Shown in pieces: positions 11,754-27,568 of a stretch of DNA of 64,000 bases. Below the pieces are notes generated by a model. It was not told the origin of the DNA, did no database searches, and worked only from the letters and a program-made list of their open reading frames with translations. The stretch comes from Thalassococcus arenae. GTDB taxonomy: Bacteria > Pseudomonadota > Alphaproteobacteria > Rhodobacterales > Rhodobacteraceae. The stretch lies in the NCBI RefSeq assembly GCF_019104745.1, contig NZ_JAHRWL010000001.1, positions 1,717,001-1,781,000 of the forward strand. The letters run 5' to 3'. Made by a program: the position numbers and the translations under genes. How positions within the stretch are numbered: the stretch's first letter is position 1; each line of letters begins with the position of its first letter.

Positions 11754-11794
11754 ACCGGGCGTGCAGCGTAAATGCTGCACGCCGGTTTTCTTTC
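11754..11794 (+). terminator. Intrinsic terminator between secE and nusG
   Basis: A perfect 9-bp stem GCGTGCAGC/GCTGCACGC (11759-11767, 11774-11782), extended by one pair (11758-11783) and, past a bulge, three more pairs. The loop is GTAAAT and the tail is TTTTCTTTC. It either ends the secE transcript or acts as an attenuator for nusG. Confidence 0.8.
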
Positions 11795-11849
11795 AGGCGG
11801 GCGGAATCGGCGCCCCGGCACACGACAAGACAACAAGGGTGACGGCACC

Positions 11850-12383
11850 ATGGCAAAGCGCTGGTATTCGGTGAGCGTGCTTTCGAACTTCGAAAAGAAG
11901 ATCGCGGAGCAGATCCGGCAGGCGGTGGAAGAGCAGGGCTTGCAGGACCAGATCGACGAGGTCCTGGTGCCGACCGAGGAAGTCATCGAGGTGCGTCGCG
12001 GCAAGAAGGTCACGACCGAGCGCCGCTTCATGCCCGGCTATGTTCTGGTGCACATGGAGATGTCCGACCAGGGCTATCACCTGGTGAATTCGATCAACCG
12101 GGTCACCGGGTTCCTGGGGCCGCAGGGCCGCCCGATGCCGATGCGCGATGCCGAGGTCGAGGCGATCCTGGGCCGGGTTCAGGAAGGCGAAGAAGCGCCG
12201 CGCATGGAGATCCGCTTCGAGGTCGGCGAAAAGGTCAAGGTCACCGATGGCCCGTTCGAGGGTTTCGACGGCATGGTCGAAGGCGTCGACGATGCCAGCC
12301 AGCGCCTGCGCGTCAGCGTGTCGATCTTCGGCCGCGAAACGCCGGTGGAACTGGAATACACGCAGGTGTCCAAGGAAATCTGA
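11850..12383 (+). CDS. nusG: Transcription termination/antitermination protein NusG
   Basis: A 177-residue NusG, which binds RNA polymerase and links it to Rho or to the ribosome through S10. The NGN domain (MAKRWYSVSVLSNFEKKIAE, then RRFMPGYVLVHM) comes first, and the C-terminal KOW domain (VGEKVKVTDGPFEGFDGMV) ends at the stop. The start at 11850 is set by the domain. No clear terminator follows in the 244 bases before the small secreted protein genes. Those bases hold no recognised gene. Confidence 0.98.
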   Translation: MAKRWYSVSVLSNFEKKIAEQIRQAVEEQGLQDQIDEVLVPTEEVIEVRRGKKVTTERRFMPGYVLVHMEMSDQGYHLVNSINRVTGFLGPQGRPMPMRDAEVEAILGRVQEGEEAPRMEIRFEVGEKVKVTDGPFEGFDGMVEGVDDASQRLRVSVSIFGRETPVELEYTQVSKEI

Positions 12384-12627
12384 CGCCTTGCCCCGGTGCA
12401 CGGCCGGGCCTTGCTGCAGCGCTGTGGTTGCCGAGAATATCGGCAGCCACTCGTGATCGGATGGTGTTCCGGGTAAACCTGCCCATGTGGGGGTGTTGCC
12501 CCGATCGAACCGGCTGCGCGTTACGCATCGCCGCGAATTCTGACCGGCATGGGCAAAATTGCTCAATCCGCCCGACGCTGCCTTCCCTAACGTTACCCCG
12601 TGACGAAGAAGGAAGGGAGATTTCCCA

Positions 12628-12864
12628 ATGACCAGAGGTTTGAAAACACTTGCCGTGTCGGCGCTTGCGGCATCGATATGTGCCGGTTCCGCGGCATCCG
12701 CACAAGGGATCGACATCGTCTTGCCGGTTCTGACTTTCCCGGAGCAAGGCGCATTCACCGCGCAGGCCGAGAACGGTTGTACGCTGTGGCGTTGCGGCGC
12801 GGCCGTCGAGGTCACCCGGAACACGACGGTTTCTCCTTTGGCGACCAGTGGAGACGACCAGTGA
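12628..12864 (+). CDS. Small secreted protein, unknown
   Basis: A 78-residue protein with a typical signal peptide (about residues 1-26, cleavage after ASA) and a mature part of some 52 residues with two cysteines near each other (GCTLWRCG), which could form a disulfide. No family recognised. The ATG is preceded by GAAGGAAGGGAG, a strong ribosome site. Its TGA overlaps the GTG start of the next gene (GTGA), so the two are made together. The pair sits between nusG and the LuxR gene, in a place where no accessory gene is usual. Confidence 0.7.
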   Translation: MTRGLKTLAVSALAASICAGSAASAQGIDIVLPVLTFPEQGAFTAQAENGCTLWRCGAAVEVTRNTTVSPLATSGDDQ

Positions 12865-13334
12865 CGCGCCTGGTTCCCGCACTTCTCATGACGGTCGCGG
12901 CTACGGCCGCCGCTGCCGGCGGCACCTATGACATGGCGGCGACCGGCCAGGGCATGACCGAACGCGAGGTTTTCCCGATCGCCGACGGGTTCATGGCGGC
13001 TAGCCTGAAATCGACGATGCAGACCAGCAACCTGGGCGATGGTCACCCTTTCAGCGGCATGGACGGCCATTGTTCCGGCCATCTTGTCGTGCGGGTGCCC
13101 GCGGCATCCGGGTCGGGTGTGTGCCACTATGTCAATGCGGCCGGCGACACTGCGGTGATCCAGTATGTCGTGCATGGCCTGACACAGGACGGCGGTATGC
13201 ACGGGGCCTGGCTGGCGCTTGGCGGCACCGGCGCGATGAGCGGTGTCCAGGGCGGAGGAAGCTGGATCAATTCCGCCGTCAGCGACGCCGGCGCATTCGA
13301 CCAGTCCGTTTCCGGGGCCATCACCTTGCCTTGA
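12861..13334 (+). CDS. Secreted protein, unknown, coupled to preceding gene
   Basis: A 157-residue protein starting with GTG at 12861. A signal peptide (MTRLVPALLMTVAATAAAAG) leads into a mature part rich in Gly, Ser and Thr. Two cysteines (DGHCSGHLVVR and SGVCHYVNAAG) may pair. The C-terminus has a glycine-rich, beta-type pattern (GGTGAMSGVQGGGSW). The start is decided by the signal peptide and the four-base overlap with the upstream stop; a longer in-frame ATG at 12600 would read through the neighbour in another frame. No family recognised; the fold might be a lipocalin- or allene-oxide-cyclase-like barrel, but this is a guess. Confidence 0.7.
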   Translation: MTRLVPALLMTVAATAAAAGGTYDMAATGQGMTEREVFPIADGFMAASLKSTMQTSNLGDGHPFSGMDGHCSGHLVVRVPAASGSGVCHYVNAAGDTAVIQYVVHGLTQDGGMHGAWLALGGTGAMSGVQGGGSWINSAVSDAGAFDQSVSGAITLP

Positions 13335-13356
13335 CAACGATAGCGCCTGTCGCGCC

Positions 13357-14592
13357 TCACTGTCGCGGCAGGCTTCTGGGGCGGAAAAGATAGGGATCGT
13401 CGCTGTCGAACATCGCGCCTACGGTGCGGAAGACCGAAAGAGCTTCGGCCAATTCGCGGTTCGAATTGACGCCGATCTTGTCGTAGACGGACTGGATCTG
13501 GTTGCGGATGGTCTTTTCGGCCCGACCGGAGCGATCGGCGATCTGCGCCGGGCTGCGTCCGGTCACCATCGCCGCGCAGATTTCTGCTTCGCGGTCCGTC
13601 AACTGGAAGACATCCCGCAAAAGCCCCGCGTTGAGCCGGAATGCGCCATGCGTTCCAGCAAAGATCGCCAAGAGCTGTTCACAGTCGAAGACATCCCGTT
13701 CCGACATCAGGTGGGTCGACATGGCGGGATGGAATGGCGCGACGCACAGCGAAACCTCGCCATCGTGATGATCGATGCGAAACCCATGCGGACCGTCGTC
13801 CTTTCGAACCGCCCGCAGCACGGAATAAAGGCCTTCGGAACCGTCCGGGTCCACCATGGACAAACGTCCATGCGCCGTCAGTTTCAGCAACTCGCCGCGT
13901 TCGAGAAGCCGCAGCCCCGCGGAATTCGCGGTTTGCAGAATGCCGTCGCGGTCGGTGATCATCAGTGGCAGTGCTATGGCGTCGAGAAATCCCTTGTAGG
14001 TCTCGGCGGCTTCTTTCGCCATGTGCAAGGCACGAGCGATCCGCGTTGCCCGGACGACATGGGGCGACAGTGTTTCCAACAGGGATCGCAGACCGGCGGC
14101 GTCCTTTTCGGCCGGGTCGTCGTCGATTTCGAAGAACAGGAACGCGGCCAGCCGCGCGCCGTTCAGGGCGAACAGCAGCGACGTCCAGTGGCCGGTTCCG
14201 CCCGGCTCCATGAAAATCCTGCTGAACTCGGATTGCCGGTATTCTTCGTCCGTGTACCAGTCGCGCGAGCTGCGGACGCGTCCGAGTGTCGGCGGATCGC
14301 GGCGCAGAATCTCGGCCCGCTCGGTGGCATAGTCGGCCTGGTCGCCGATGAAGTGCCCGTCATACCAGTTTTCGTCGTATTCGGCCTTGAACCGTTCGGT
14401 GACAAAGCCCGAAGGTGTATAGAGACCGACGAAATGCGGTCCGTCGAACGTGCCGGTAATCGCCATGTGGCCGGGGAACAGATCGCAGATACCTTCCAGC
14501 AGCCTGCGCCACTGGTCCGTCTCCAATGCCGAGTCGTAGACCAGCCCGATCAAGTCGCTGAGCACACGCGTATGGTCGAAATGCGGCTGCAC
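13357..14592 (-). CDS. LuxR-family transcriptional regulator
   Basis: A 411-residue regulator. The first ~200 residues look like a sensory GAF-like region without a recognised ligand motif. A PAS-like segment follows (FLDAIALPLMITDRDGILQ), and the C-terminus carries a LuxR helix-turn-helix (LTDREAEICAAMVTGRSPAQ, then EKTIRNQIQSVYDKIGV). No receiver or acyl-homoserine-lactone domain is evident. Targets are unknown. It is convergent with the two secreted-protein genes, 22 bases apart, and divergent from rplK. Confidence 0.88.
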   Translation of the reverse strand: MQPHFDHTRVLSDLIGLVYDSALETDQWRRLLEGICDLFPGHMAITGTFDGPHFVGLYTPSGFVTERFKAEYDENWYDGHFIGDQADYATERAEILRRDPPTLGRVRSSRDWYTDEEYRQSEFSRIFMEPGGTGHWTSLLFALNGARLAAFLFFEIDDDPAEKDAAGLRSLLETLSPHVVRATRIARALHMAKEAAETYKGFLDAIALPLMITDRDGILQTANSAGLRLLERGELLKLTAHGRLSMVDPDGSEGLYSVLRAVRKDDGPHGFRIDHHDGEVSLCVAPFHPAMSTHLMSERDVFDCEQLLAIFAGTHGAFRLNAGLLRDVFQLTDREAEICAAMVTGRSPAQIADRSGRAEKTIRNQIQSVYDKIGVNSNRELAEALSVFRTVGAMFDSDDPYLFRPRSLPRQ

Positions 14593-14630
14593 CGGAAACC
14601 GGTCCTTTGGTGGTGAGCGGAAGAAATGGA

Positions 14631-14659
14631 TTGAACTGAATACGCCCCCACCCTACGCC
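14631..14659 (+). promoter_or_regulatory. Possible promoter of rplK-rplA
   Basis: TTGAAC (14631-14636), 17 bases, TACGCC (14654-14659). A weaker alternative, TTGCAT-N18-TATCGC, is at 14779-14808. The 336-base spacer between the LuxR gene and rplK also has a perfect palindrome GCCGGGACGTCCCGGC (14662-14677) and a small hairpin GCCCGG-TTTT-CCGGGC, and no supported gene. Confidence 0.35.
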
Positions 14660-14928
14660 GCGCCGGGACGTCCCGGCAAGTTGCGGCGCCGAGAGGCGTC
14701 TGTTCGGCGGGGTCGACTTCGCGGCCAAGACAGCGAATGCCCGGTTTTCCGGGCCTGTGCGGGCCGCGCACTGGACCCTTGCATCGCGCTGCACTTCTCG
14801 TGTATCGCACCGCATCCGCGCAATGCGGATTCCCATGTGGGAGGCGAGGGTCACGCGTGATCCGGACCGCACCACATCCAAATCACGCCGCGGGGACGCG
14901 CCCTGCGGCCGGACAAAGGAGACAGCCG

Positions 14929-15378
14929 ATGGCCAAGAAGCTTGCCGGCAAGATGAAGCTGCAGATCCCTGCAGGTAAAGCCAACCCGTCGCCGCCCGTG
15001 GGCCCCGCCCTGGGTCAGCGCGGCATCAACATCATGGAATTCTGCAAGGCGTTCAACGCCAAGACGCAGGACATGGAGCCCGGCGCGCCGTGCCCGACCG
15101 TGATCACCTACTACCAGGACAAGTCCTTTACCATGGACATCAAGACGCCGCCGGCGTCGTACTACCTGAAGAAGGCCGCAGGTCTGAAGCCGGTGGGCAA
15201 GCGCAACCGTCCCAAGGGCGCCGTGCTGCCGGGCCGTGAAACCGCGGGCACCGTGACGATCAAGCAGGTGCGCGAGATCGCCGAAGCGAAGATGAAGGAC
15301 CTCTCGGCCAATGACGTCGAGGCGGCCATGCAGATCATCCTTGGCTCGGCCAAGTCCATGGGCATCGAGGTGAAGTAA
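14929..15378 (+). CDS. rplK: 50S ribosomal protein L11
   Basis: L11 forms the GTPase-associated centre on 23S rRNA with L10/L12 and is the thiostrepton-site protein. The 149-residue protein has the N-terminal proline-rich helix domain ([20 protein letters not shown]) and the C-terminal rRNA-binding domain ([19 protein letters not shown]). ATG at 14929 follows AAAGGAGA. rplA starts one base after its stop. Confidence 0.99.
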   Translation: MAKKLAGKMKLQIPAGKANPSPPVGPALGQRGINIMEFCKAFNAKTQDMEPGAPCPTVITYYQDKSFTMDIKTPPASYYLKKAAGLKPVGKRNRPKGAVLPGRETAGTVTIKQVREIAEAKMKDLSANDVEAAMQIILGSAKSMGIEVK

Positions 15379-15379
15379 G

Positions 15380-16081
15380 ATGGCAAAGCTCGGAAAACGT
15401 ACCCGCGCCGCGCGCGAAGCCTTCGCCGGCAAGGAAAACATCAGTGTCGAAGAGGCCGTGGCCCTGATCAAGGCAAACGCCAACGCCAAGTTCGACGAGA
15501 CCGTCGAAATCGCGATGAACCTGGGCGTCGATCCGCGCCACGCCGACCAGATGGTTCGCGGCGTGGTCGGCCTGCCCAACGGCACTGGCAAGACGGTGCG
15601 CGTGGCGGTCTTTGCCCGCGGCGCCAAGGCCGAAGAAGCTCAGGCCGCAGGGGCCGACATTGTCGGTGCCGAAGACCTGATGGAGATCGTGCAAGGCGGC
15701 AAGATCGAGTTCGATCGCTGCATCGCGACCCCCGACATGATGCCGATCGTCGGCCGCCTGGGCAAGGTTCTGGGGCCGCGCAACCTGATGCCGAACCCCA
15801 AGGTCGGCACGGTGACGATGGACGTCAAGGAAGCCGTCGAGGCGGCCAAAGGCGGCCAGGTGCAGTTCAAGGCCGAAAAGGCAGGCGTGGTCCATGCCGG
15901 TGTCGGCAAGGCGTCGTTCGACGAGGCAAAGCTGGTGGAAAACATCCGCGCCTTCGTTTCGGCGGTGTCGGCGGCCAAGCCTTCGGGCGCCAAGGGCACC
16001 TACATGAAGAAAATCGCGCTCAGCTCGTCGATGGGCCCGGGCGTGTCGATCTCGGTCGAAAGCGCAACCGGCAACGCCTGA
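15380..16081 (+). CDS. rplA: 50S ribosomal protein L1
   Basis: L1 builds the mobile stalk that moves the E-site tRNA, and in many bacteria represses its own operon. The 233-residue protein has the standard two-domain pattern with [15 protein letters not shown] and [17 protein letters not shown]. It is coupled to rplK with a one-base gap and followed by a strong terminator. In this genome the transcript ends here, so rplJ-rplL-rpoBC need another promoter. Confidence 0.99.
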   Translation: MAKLGKRTRAAREAFAGKENISVEEAVALIKANANAKFDETVEIAMNLGVDPRHADQMVRGVVGLPNGTGKTVRVAVFARGAKAEEAQAAGADIVGAEDLMEIVQGGKIEFDRCIATPDMMPIVGRLGKVLGPRNLMPNPKVGTVTMDVKEAVEAAKGGQVQFKAEKAGVVHAGVGKASFDEAKLVENIRAFVSAVSAAKPSGAKGTYMKKIALSSSMGPGVSISVESATGNA

Positions 16082-16103
16082 AGCGTACGGAATGCACATT
16101 CGG

Positions 16104-16132
16104 AAAGGGCGCCGTCACGGCGCCCTTTTTCG
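16104..16132. terminator. Bidirectional-looking terminator, rplA / Hint gene
   Basis: An 11-bp perfect stem AAAGGGCGCCG-TCA-CGGCGCCCTTT (16104-16114, 16118-16128) followed by more T's. The loop TCA is the stop codon of the convergent Hint-domain gene. The A-run on the 5' side would act as a U-tract for the opposite strand. Confidence 0.9.
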
Positions 16133-17239
16133 TTTCGCCACTGCATGGCGTCGCCATCCGTTCGTGCGAAGGCGCGCTTCGCAATCCCGCACGCTCAGCG
16201 CCTCGCGCGCCAGCGGGCCGTAGCCCCGACCGGGGTTCTGCACCAGCCGCGCCACGGTACGCATGAGATCGGCGCATTCGGCGTCGGGCAACATGTGCAG
16301 CGCCATGACGCCGGGATAGAAGGACTCGGCCGCCACGCCGTTGGCGATCAGGATACCGTGGCGGTCGAGCAGGACGTGGTGATAGGTGACGCGGCGTTTG
16401 CCGCGCATCCGGCGCACGCGGGGCAGCGCCAGCAAAGCCTTGGCCGGAGCCAGGACGCCCCTTTCGGCGACATGGCCGCGCAGCATCGGTGCCGGCAGCA
16501 AGATGCGGTGATTGGGCGACACCGCCAAGGGTAGCGTCGGTTGGCCGGGGCCCAGGGCGTCCACGCCGAAGCGGATCGGTTTGTCGGCGTCGCGCAGTTG
16601 GTTGCCCGTCAGTGTCTTGGCGCCGACCCAGCGGATGATCTGCGCGCCGCGGTCCAGCGTCATCACGGCGTCGCCGACACGCAGGGTTTCGACCGGACGG
16701 TCGCCCTGCGGCGTTCGGATCAGCGTGCCCGACGCATAGCAGACGATGCCGTTGTAGGATTGCGAGGACGATCCGTAGCCGGCCGAACTGTCGGCCGGAT
16801 CGCCGTCCAGCCCGTGCGCCGGCGTGAAGGTCTGTCCGGTGCTGGGCGCATCGCCGAGGGCATAGGTGAAACCCACGTTGACCCCGTTGATGGCGACGAC
16901 GAAAACCTGGTTGCCGGCAGCGTCGACCATCGAGAATTCGTTCTGCACCACCGATCCGGCGGTGTAGAGCGTGCCGTTGATGGTGACATCGCTGGTCAGC
17001 GTCTGGGCGGCGCCGGTTTCGACATAGCCGTCTTCGAACACGCCGTCGTCGTCGGTGATGTCGATTTGCGTGGGCGTGCCGCCGTTGAAGGTGAAGGTTT
17101 CACCGATCCAGGTGGGGTTGGCGGACTGATAGTCGGGCGCGTCCGGGGCATTGGCATGCGTGTCGCCCTCGATATTCGCGAAGGGAAGGCCGGCGGGCAG
17201 GGTGAACATCGACCAGTCGTATATGGCAATGAAGGGCAT
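16115..17239 (-). CDS. Hint-domain protein
   Basis: A protein of about 374 residues with an N-terminal Asp/Gly/Thr-rich, beta-type region and a Hint (hedgehog/intein) domain of the Hint_2 type. The domain opens at a cysteine (VCYASGTLIRTPQGDRPVE), then has LRVGDAVMTLD, a block with SPNHRILL, and ends near GVAAESFYPGV. Such proteins are common in Rhodobacterales and may self-cleave; the partner or target is unknown. The ATG at 17239 (MPFIAIYDWS) is chosen because the region typical of the family starts there; an ATG 15 codons upstream lacks a ribosome site. Its stop lies in the loop of the rplA terminator. Confidence 0.85.
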   Translation of the reverse strand: MPFIAIYDWSMFTLPAGLPFANIEGDTHANAPDAPDYQSANPTWIGETFTFNGGTPTQIDITDDDGVFEDGYVETGAAQTLTSDVTINGTLYTAGSVVQNEFSMVDAAGNQVFVVAINGVNVGFTYALGDAPSTGQTFTPAHGLDGDPADSSAGYGSSSQSYNGIVCYASGTLIRTPQGDRPVETLRVGDAVMTLDRGAQIIRWVGAKTLTGNQLRDADKPIRFGVDALGPGQPTLPLAVSPNHRILLPAPMLRGHVAERGVLAPAKALLALPRVRRMRGKRRVTYHHVLLDRHGILIANGVAAESFYPGVMALHMLPDAECADLMRTVARLVQNPGRGYGPLAREALSVRDCEARLRTNGWRRHAVAKRKRAP

Positions 17240-17404
17240 GCGATGCGCTGGTCCGGTTCCGCGGGCTGTCTTACTGATGCTCACTTATCAGCCGGCAAAG
17301 GTGGATTTTCGGCTAAAACGTGGAGATATTGTGCTATCCAGGCCCTGCGGTTCGGGAGCCGCAGGCCAAAAGCCGCGAGAAATCGGATTTCGTGAATTTG
17401 ACGG

Positions 17405-17433
17405 TTGCCCCCACCGGCGATCCCACATAAACC
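17405..17433 (+). promoter_or_regulatory. Possible promoter of rplJ-rplL-rpoBC
   Basis: TTGCCC (17405-17410), 17 bases, TAAACC (17428-17433). It lies in the 425-base spacer between the Hint gene and rplJ. The spacer holds no supported gene. Confidence 0.35.
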
Positions 17434-17664
17434 GCAGTTCGCAGACCAGCGTGCGATTCGTCGTGCGCTGTTTTGCGTTCGTCCGAGACGGTGGGTGACC
17501 CTTGTGGTCATAAATCCTGCCCGAGACGGGAAGAGACATCTCTCCGGCGTGGCATTCACGGCGGTCTGGCGATGCGACGACCCGATCGGACCTTGTGGTT
17601 CAGGCCTGTGCCTGGGCCGGAAAGAGCCGGAGGGGTCGCCCCCTCCATCAACTGGAGTAAAACT
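17434..17664 (+). promoter_or_regulatory. Leader of rplJ, likely L10-binding autoregulatory region
   Basis: In many bacteria the rplJ leader folds into a structure bound by the L10-L12 complex that represses translation. This 230-base leader has GC-rich pairing segments and a stable 7-bp hairpin GGAGGGG/CCCCTCC with loop TCGC at 629-646 (17629-17646), placed just before the Shine-Dalgarno CTGGAG. The kink-turn of the known L10 leader was not identified with certainty. Confidence 0.4.
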
Positions 17665-18177
17665 GTGGATAGAGCCCAGAAAGAGAAAGTGGTCGAGGAA
17701 CTCGGCCAGATCTTCGAAAGCTCTGGCGTCGTGGTGGTTTCCCGCTACGAAGGTCTCACGGTTGCCGAGATGCAGGACCTGCGTGGGCGCGCCCGCGCCA
17801 ACAACACGTCGGTTCGCGTCGCCAAGAACAGGCTCGCCAAGATCGCGCTCGAGGGCAAGGAATGCGCCAGCATCGCCAAGTTCCTCGAGGGCATGACCGT
17901 TCTCACCTTCTCCGAAGACCCGGTGGCCGCGGCCAAGGTCGTCGAAGACTTCGCCAAGGACAACAAGAAGTTCGAAGTCCTGGGCGGGGCGATGGGTGGA
18001 ACGTTCCTGGATCGGGCCGGTGTCGAGGCCGTGTCGAAAATGCCGTCGCGCGAGGAGCTCATCGCTTCGATCGTCGGCTGCATCGGCGCACCCGCTTCGA
18101 ACATCGCCGGTGCGATTGGCGCCCCTGCTTCGAATATCGCCTCCATCCTGTCGACCATCGAGGAAAAGGCGGCGTAA
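17665..18177 (+). CDS. rplJ: 50S ribosomal protein L10
   Basis: L10 anchors the L7/L12 stalk to 23S rRNA. The 170-residue protein starts with GTG ([20 protein letters not shown]), chosen because L10 begins at this helix and CTGGAG precedes it. The rRNA-binding part includes [19 protein letters not shown] and [12 protein letters not shown]. The C-terminal helix has a direct repeat IGAPASNIA, twice, which is the L12-dimer-binding region and is usual in alphaproteobacteria. rplL follows after 74 bases. Confidence 0.98.
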   Translation: MDRAQKEKVVEELGQIFESSGVVVVSRYEGLTVAEMQDLRGRARANNTSVRVAKNRLAKIALEGKECASIAKFLEGMTVLTFSEDPVAAAKVVEDFAKDNKKFEVLGGAMGGTFLDRAGVEAVSKMPSREELIASIVGCIGAPASNIAGAIGAPASNIASILSTIEEKAA

Positions 18178-18251
18178 CGCGCAACCCGTGACCCGCGTGG
18201 GGTTGATCCCGCGACGTTGGAACACATCTAGAAAACGGAAAGAGTCTCAAA

Positions 18252-18635
18252 ATGGCTGATCTGAAAGCACTTGCCGAGCAAATCGTCAACCTGACGCTGC
18301 TTGAAGCACAAGAACTGAAAACCATCCTCAAGGACGAATACGGCATCGAACCCGCCGCTGGTGGCGCGGTGATGATGGCCGGCCCCGCAGGCGGTGACGC
18401 CGGCGGCGCAGCCGAAGAGGAAAAGACCGAATTCGACGTGATCCTCAAGTCGGCTGGCGACAAGAAGATCAACGTGATCAAGGAAGTCCGCGGCATCACC
18501 GGCCTGGGCCTGAAAGAAGCCAAGGACCTCGTCGAGGCCGGCGGCAAGGCCGTGAAGGAAGGCGTCTCGAAGGACGAGGCCGAGGAAATCAAGAAGAAGC
18601 TCGAAGAGGCAGGCGCCGAAGTCGAGCTCAAGTAA
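18252..18635 (+). CDS. rplL: 50S ribosomal protein L7/L12
   Basis: The multi-copy stalk protein that recruits translational GTPases. The 127-residue protein has the N-terminal dimerisation helices, a flexible Ala/Gly hinge (about residues 37-56) and the C-terminal globular domain ([20 protein letters not shown]). More copies of L12 than of RNA polymerase are needed, which fits the hairpin-filled spacer that follows before rpoB. Confidence 0.99.
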   Translation: MADLKALAEQIVNLTLLEAQELKTILKDEYGIEPAAGGAVMMAGPAGGDAGGAAEEEKTEFDVILKSAGDKKINVIKEVRGITGLGLKEAKDLVEAGGKAVKEGVSKDEAEEIKKKLEEAGAEVELK

Positions 18636-18642
18636 TCCGGCA

Positions 18643-18797
18643 GGCATTCCGGGTCGTCCGACCCGGAATGCCGTCGGCACTTGTCAGGCTGGACCGGAAA
18701 ACCCGGTCCAGCCGAACCTGTCTCAGAGAGCCCCTTTGCGAAGGGGCTCCCTCGGACAAGGTTCGCGGATCGGGCGGTTTCCGGTGGGACGGAAACC
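18643..18797 (+). promoter_or_regulatory. Four consecutive hairpins between rplL and rpoB
   Basis: Hairpin 1: perfect 14-bp arms 18643-18656 / 18659-18672 (GGCATTCCGGGTCG and complement). Hairpin 2: 11-bp arms 18687-18697 / 18703-18713, loop AAAAC. Hairpin 3: 9-bp arms 18728-18736 / 18741-18749, loop TGCG. Hairpin 4: 8-bp arms 18776-18783 / 18790-18797. None has a good T-tract. In E. coli this spacer carries a partial attenuator and an RNase III site; a similar role is inferred. Confidence 0.85.
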
Positions 18798-18893
18798 AGG
18801 AATGGATCGCGGACAAGCCGTCACTGAGGGATGCACCGCCGACCCCCCGCGGAGGTCGTGTCCCGCCGAGATGTTCGAAAGGTGACAACTATC

Positions 18894-23030
<4,137 letters not shown>

Positions 23031-23041
23031 CGGGGCAAGCT

Positions 23042-23098
23042 GTGCGTGCAAGCACGCACCCTACCCCGATGCCCGCAGGGTGCGTGCTTGCACGCACC
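23042..23098. repeat. Paired inverted repeat A (REP-like), rpoB/rpoC spacer
   Basis: Two palindromes GTGCGTGC-AA-GCACGCAC (23042-23059) and GTGCGTGC-TT-GCACGCAC (23080-23097) in opposite orientation. The 21-base arms are perfect complements. The left copy carries a GTAG head on the minus strand (CTAC at 23061-23064); the right one has GCAG. The loop between the arms is about 14 bases. Confidence 0.85.
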
Positions 23099-23135
23099 TG
23101 CCTCCCCCGCTTCCCTCTGAATTCGTGAGGACAGA

Positions 23136-27392
<4,257 letters not shown>

Positions 27393-27414
27393 CCGGCCAA
27401 AGATCGTGCAAGAC

Positions 27415-27448
27415 AAGGGCCCCTGCGCAAGCGGGGGCCTTTTTCGTT
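27415..27448 (+). terminator. Intrinsic terminator of the rpoBC operon
   Basis: A 12-bp stem (27415-27426 with 27431-27442, two G-U pairs) closed by a GCAA tetraloop and followed by TTTTCGTTT. Confidence 0.92.
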
Positions 27449-27568
27449 TGGGGGCGGCTTCCGGCGCTCTCGGCGTCCATTCAGGATCGTTCGCGAACCG
27501 CATATGCGCATGGCAGCGGCCCTTTCCGGGGTCTGGCGCACGCCGCGATTGCCTGCTACGCGCGGCGC

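Noticed and set aside
18084-18150. Internal repeat in L10 (IGAPASNIA twice) as an anomaly
   Set aside because: This is in the L12-binding helix, where alphaproteobacterial L10 commonly has such repeats.
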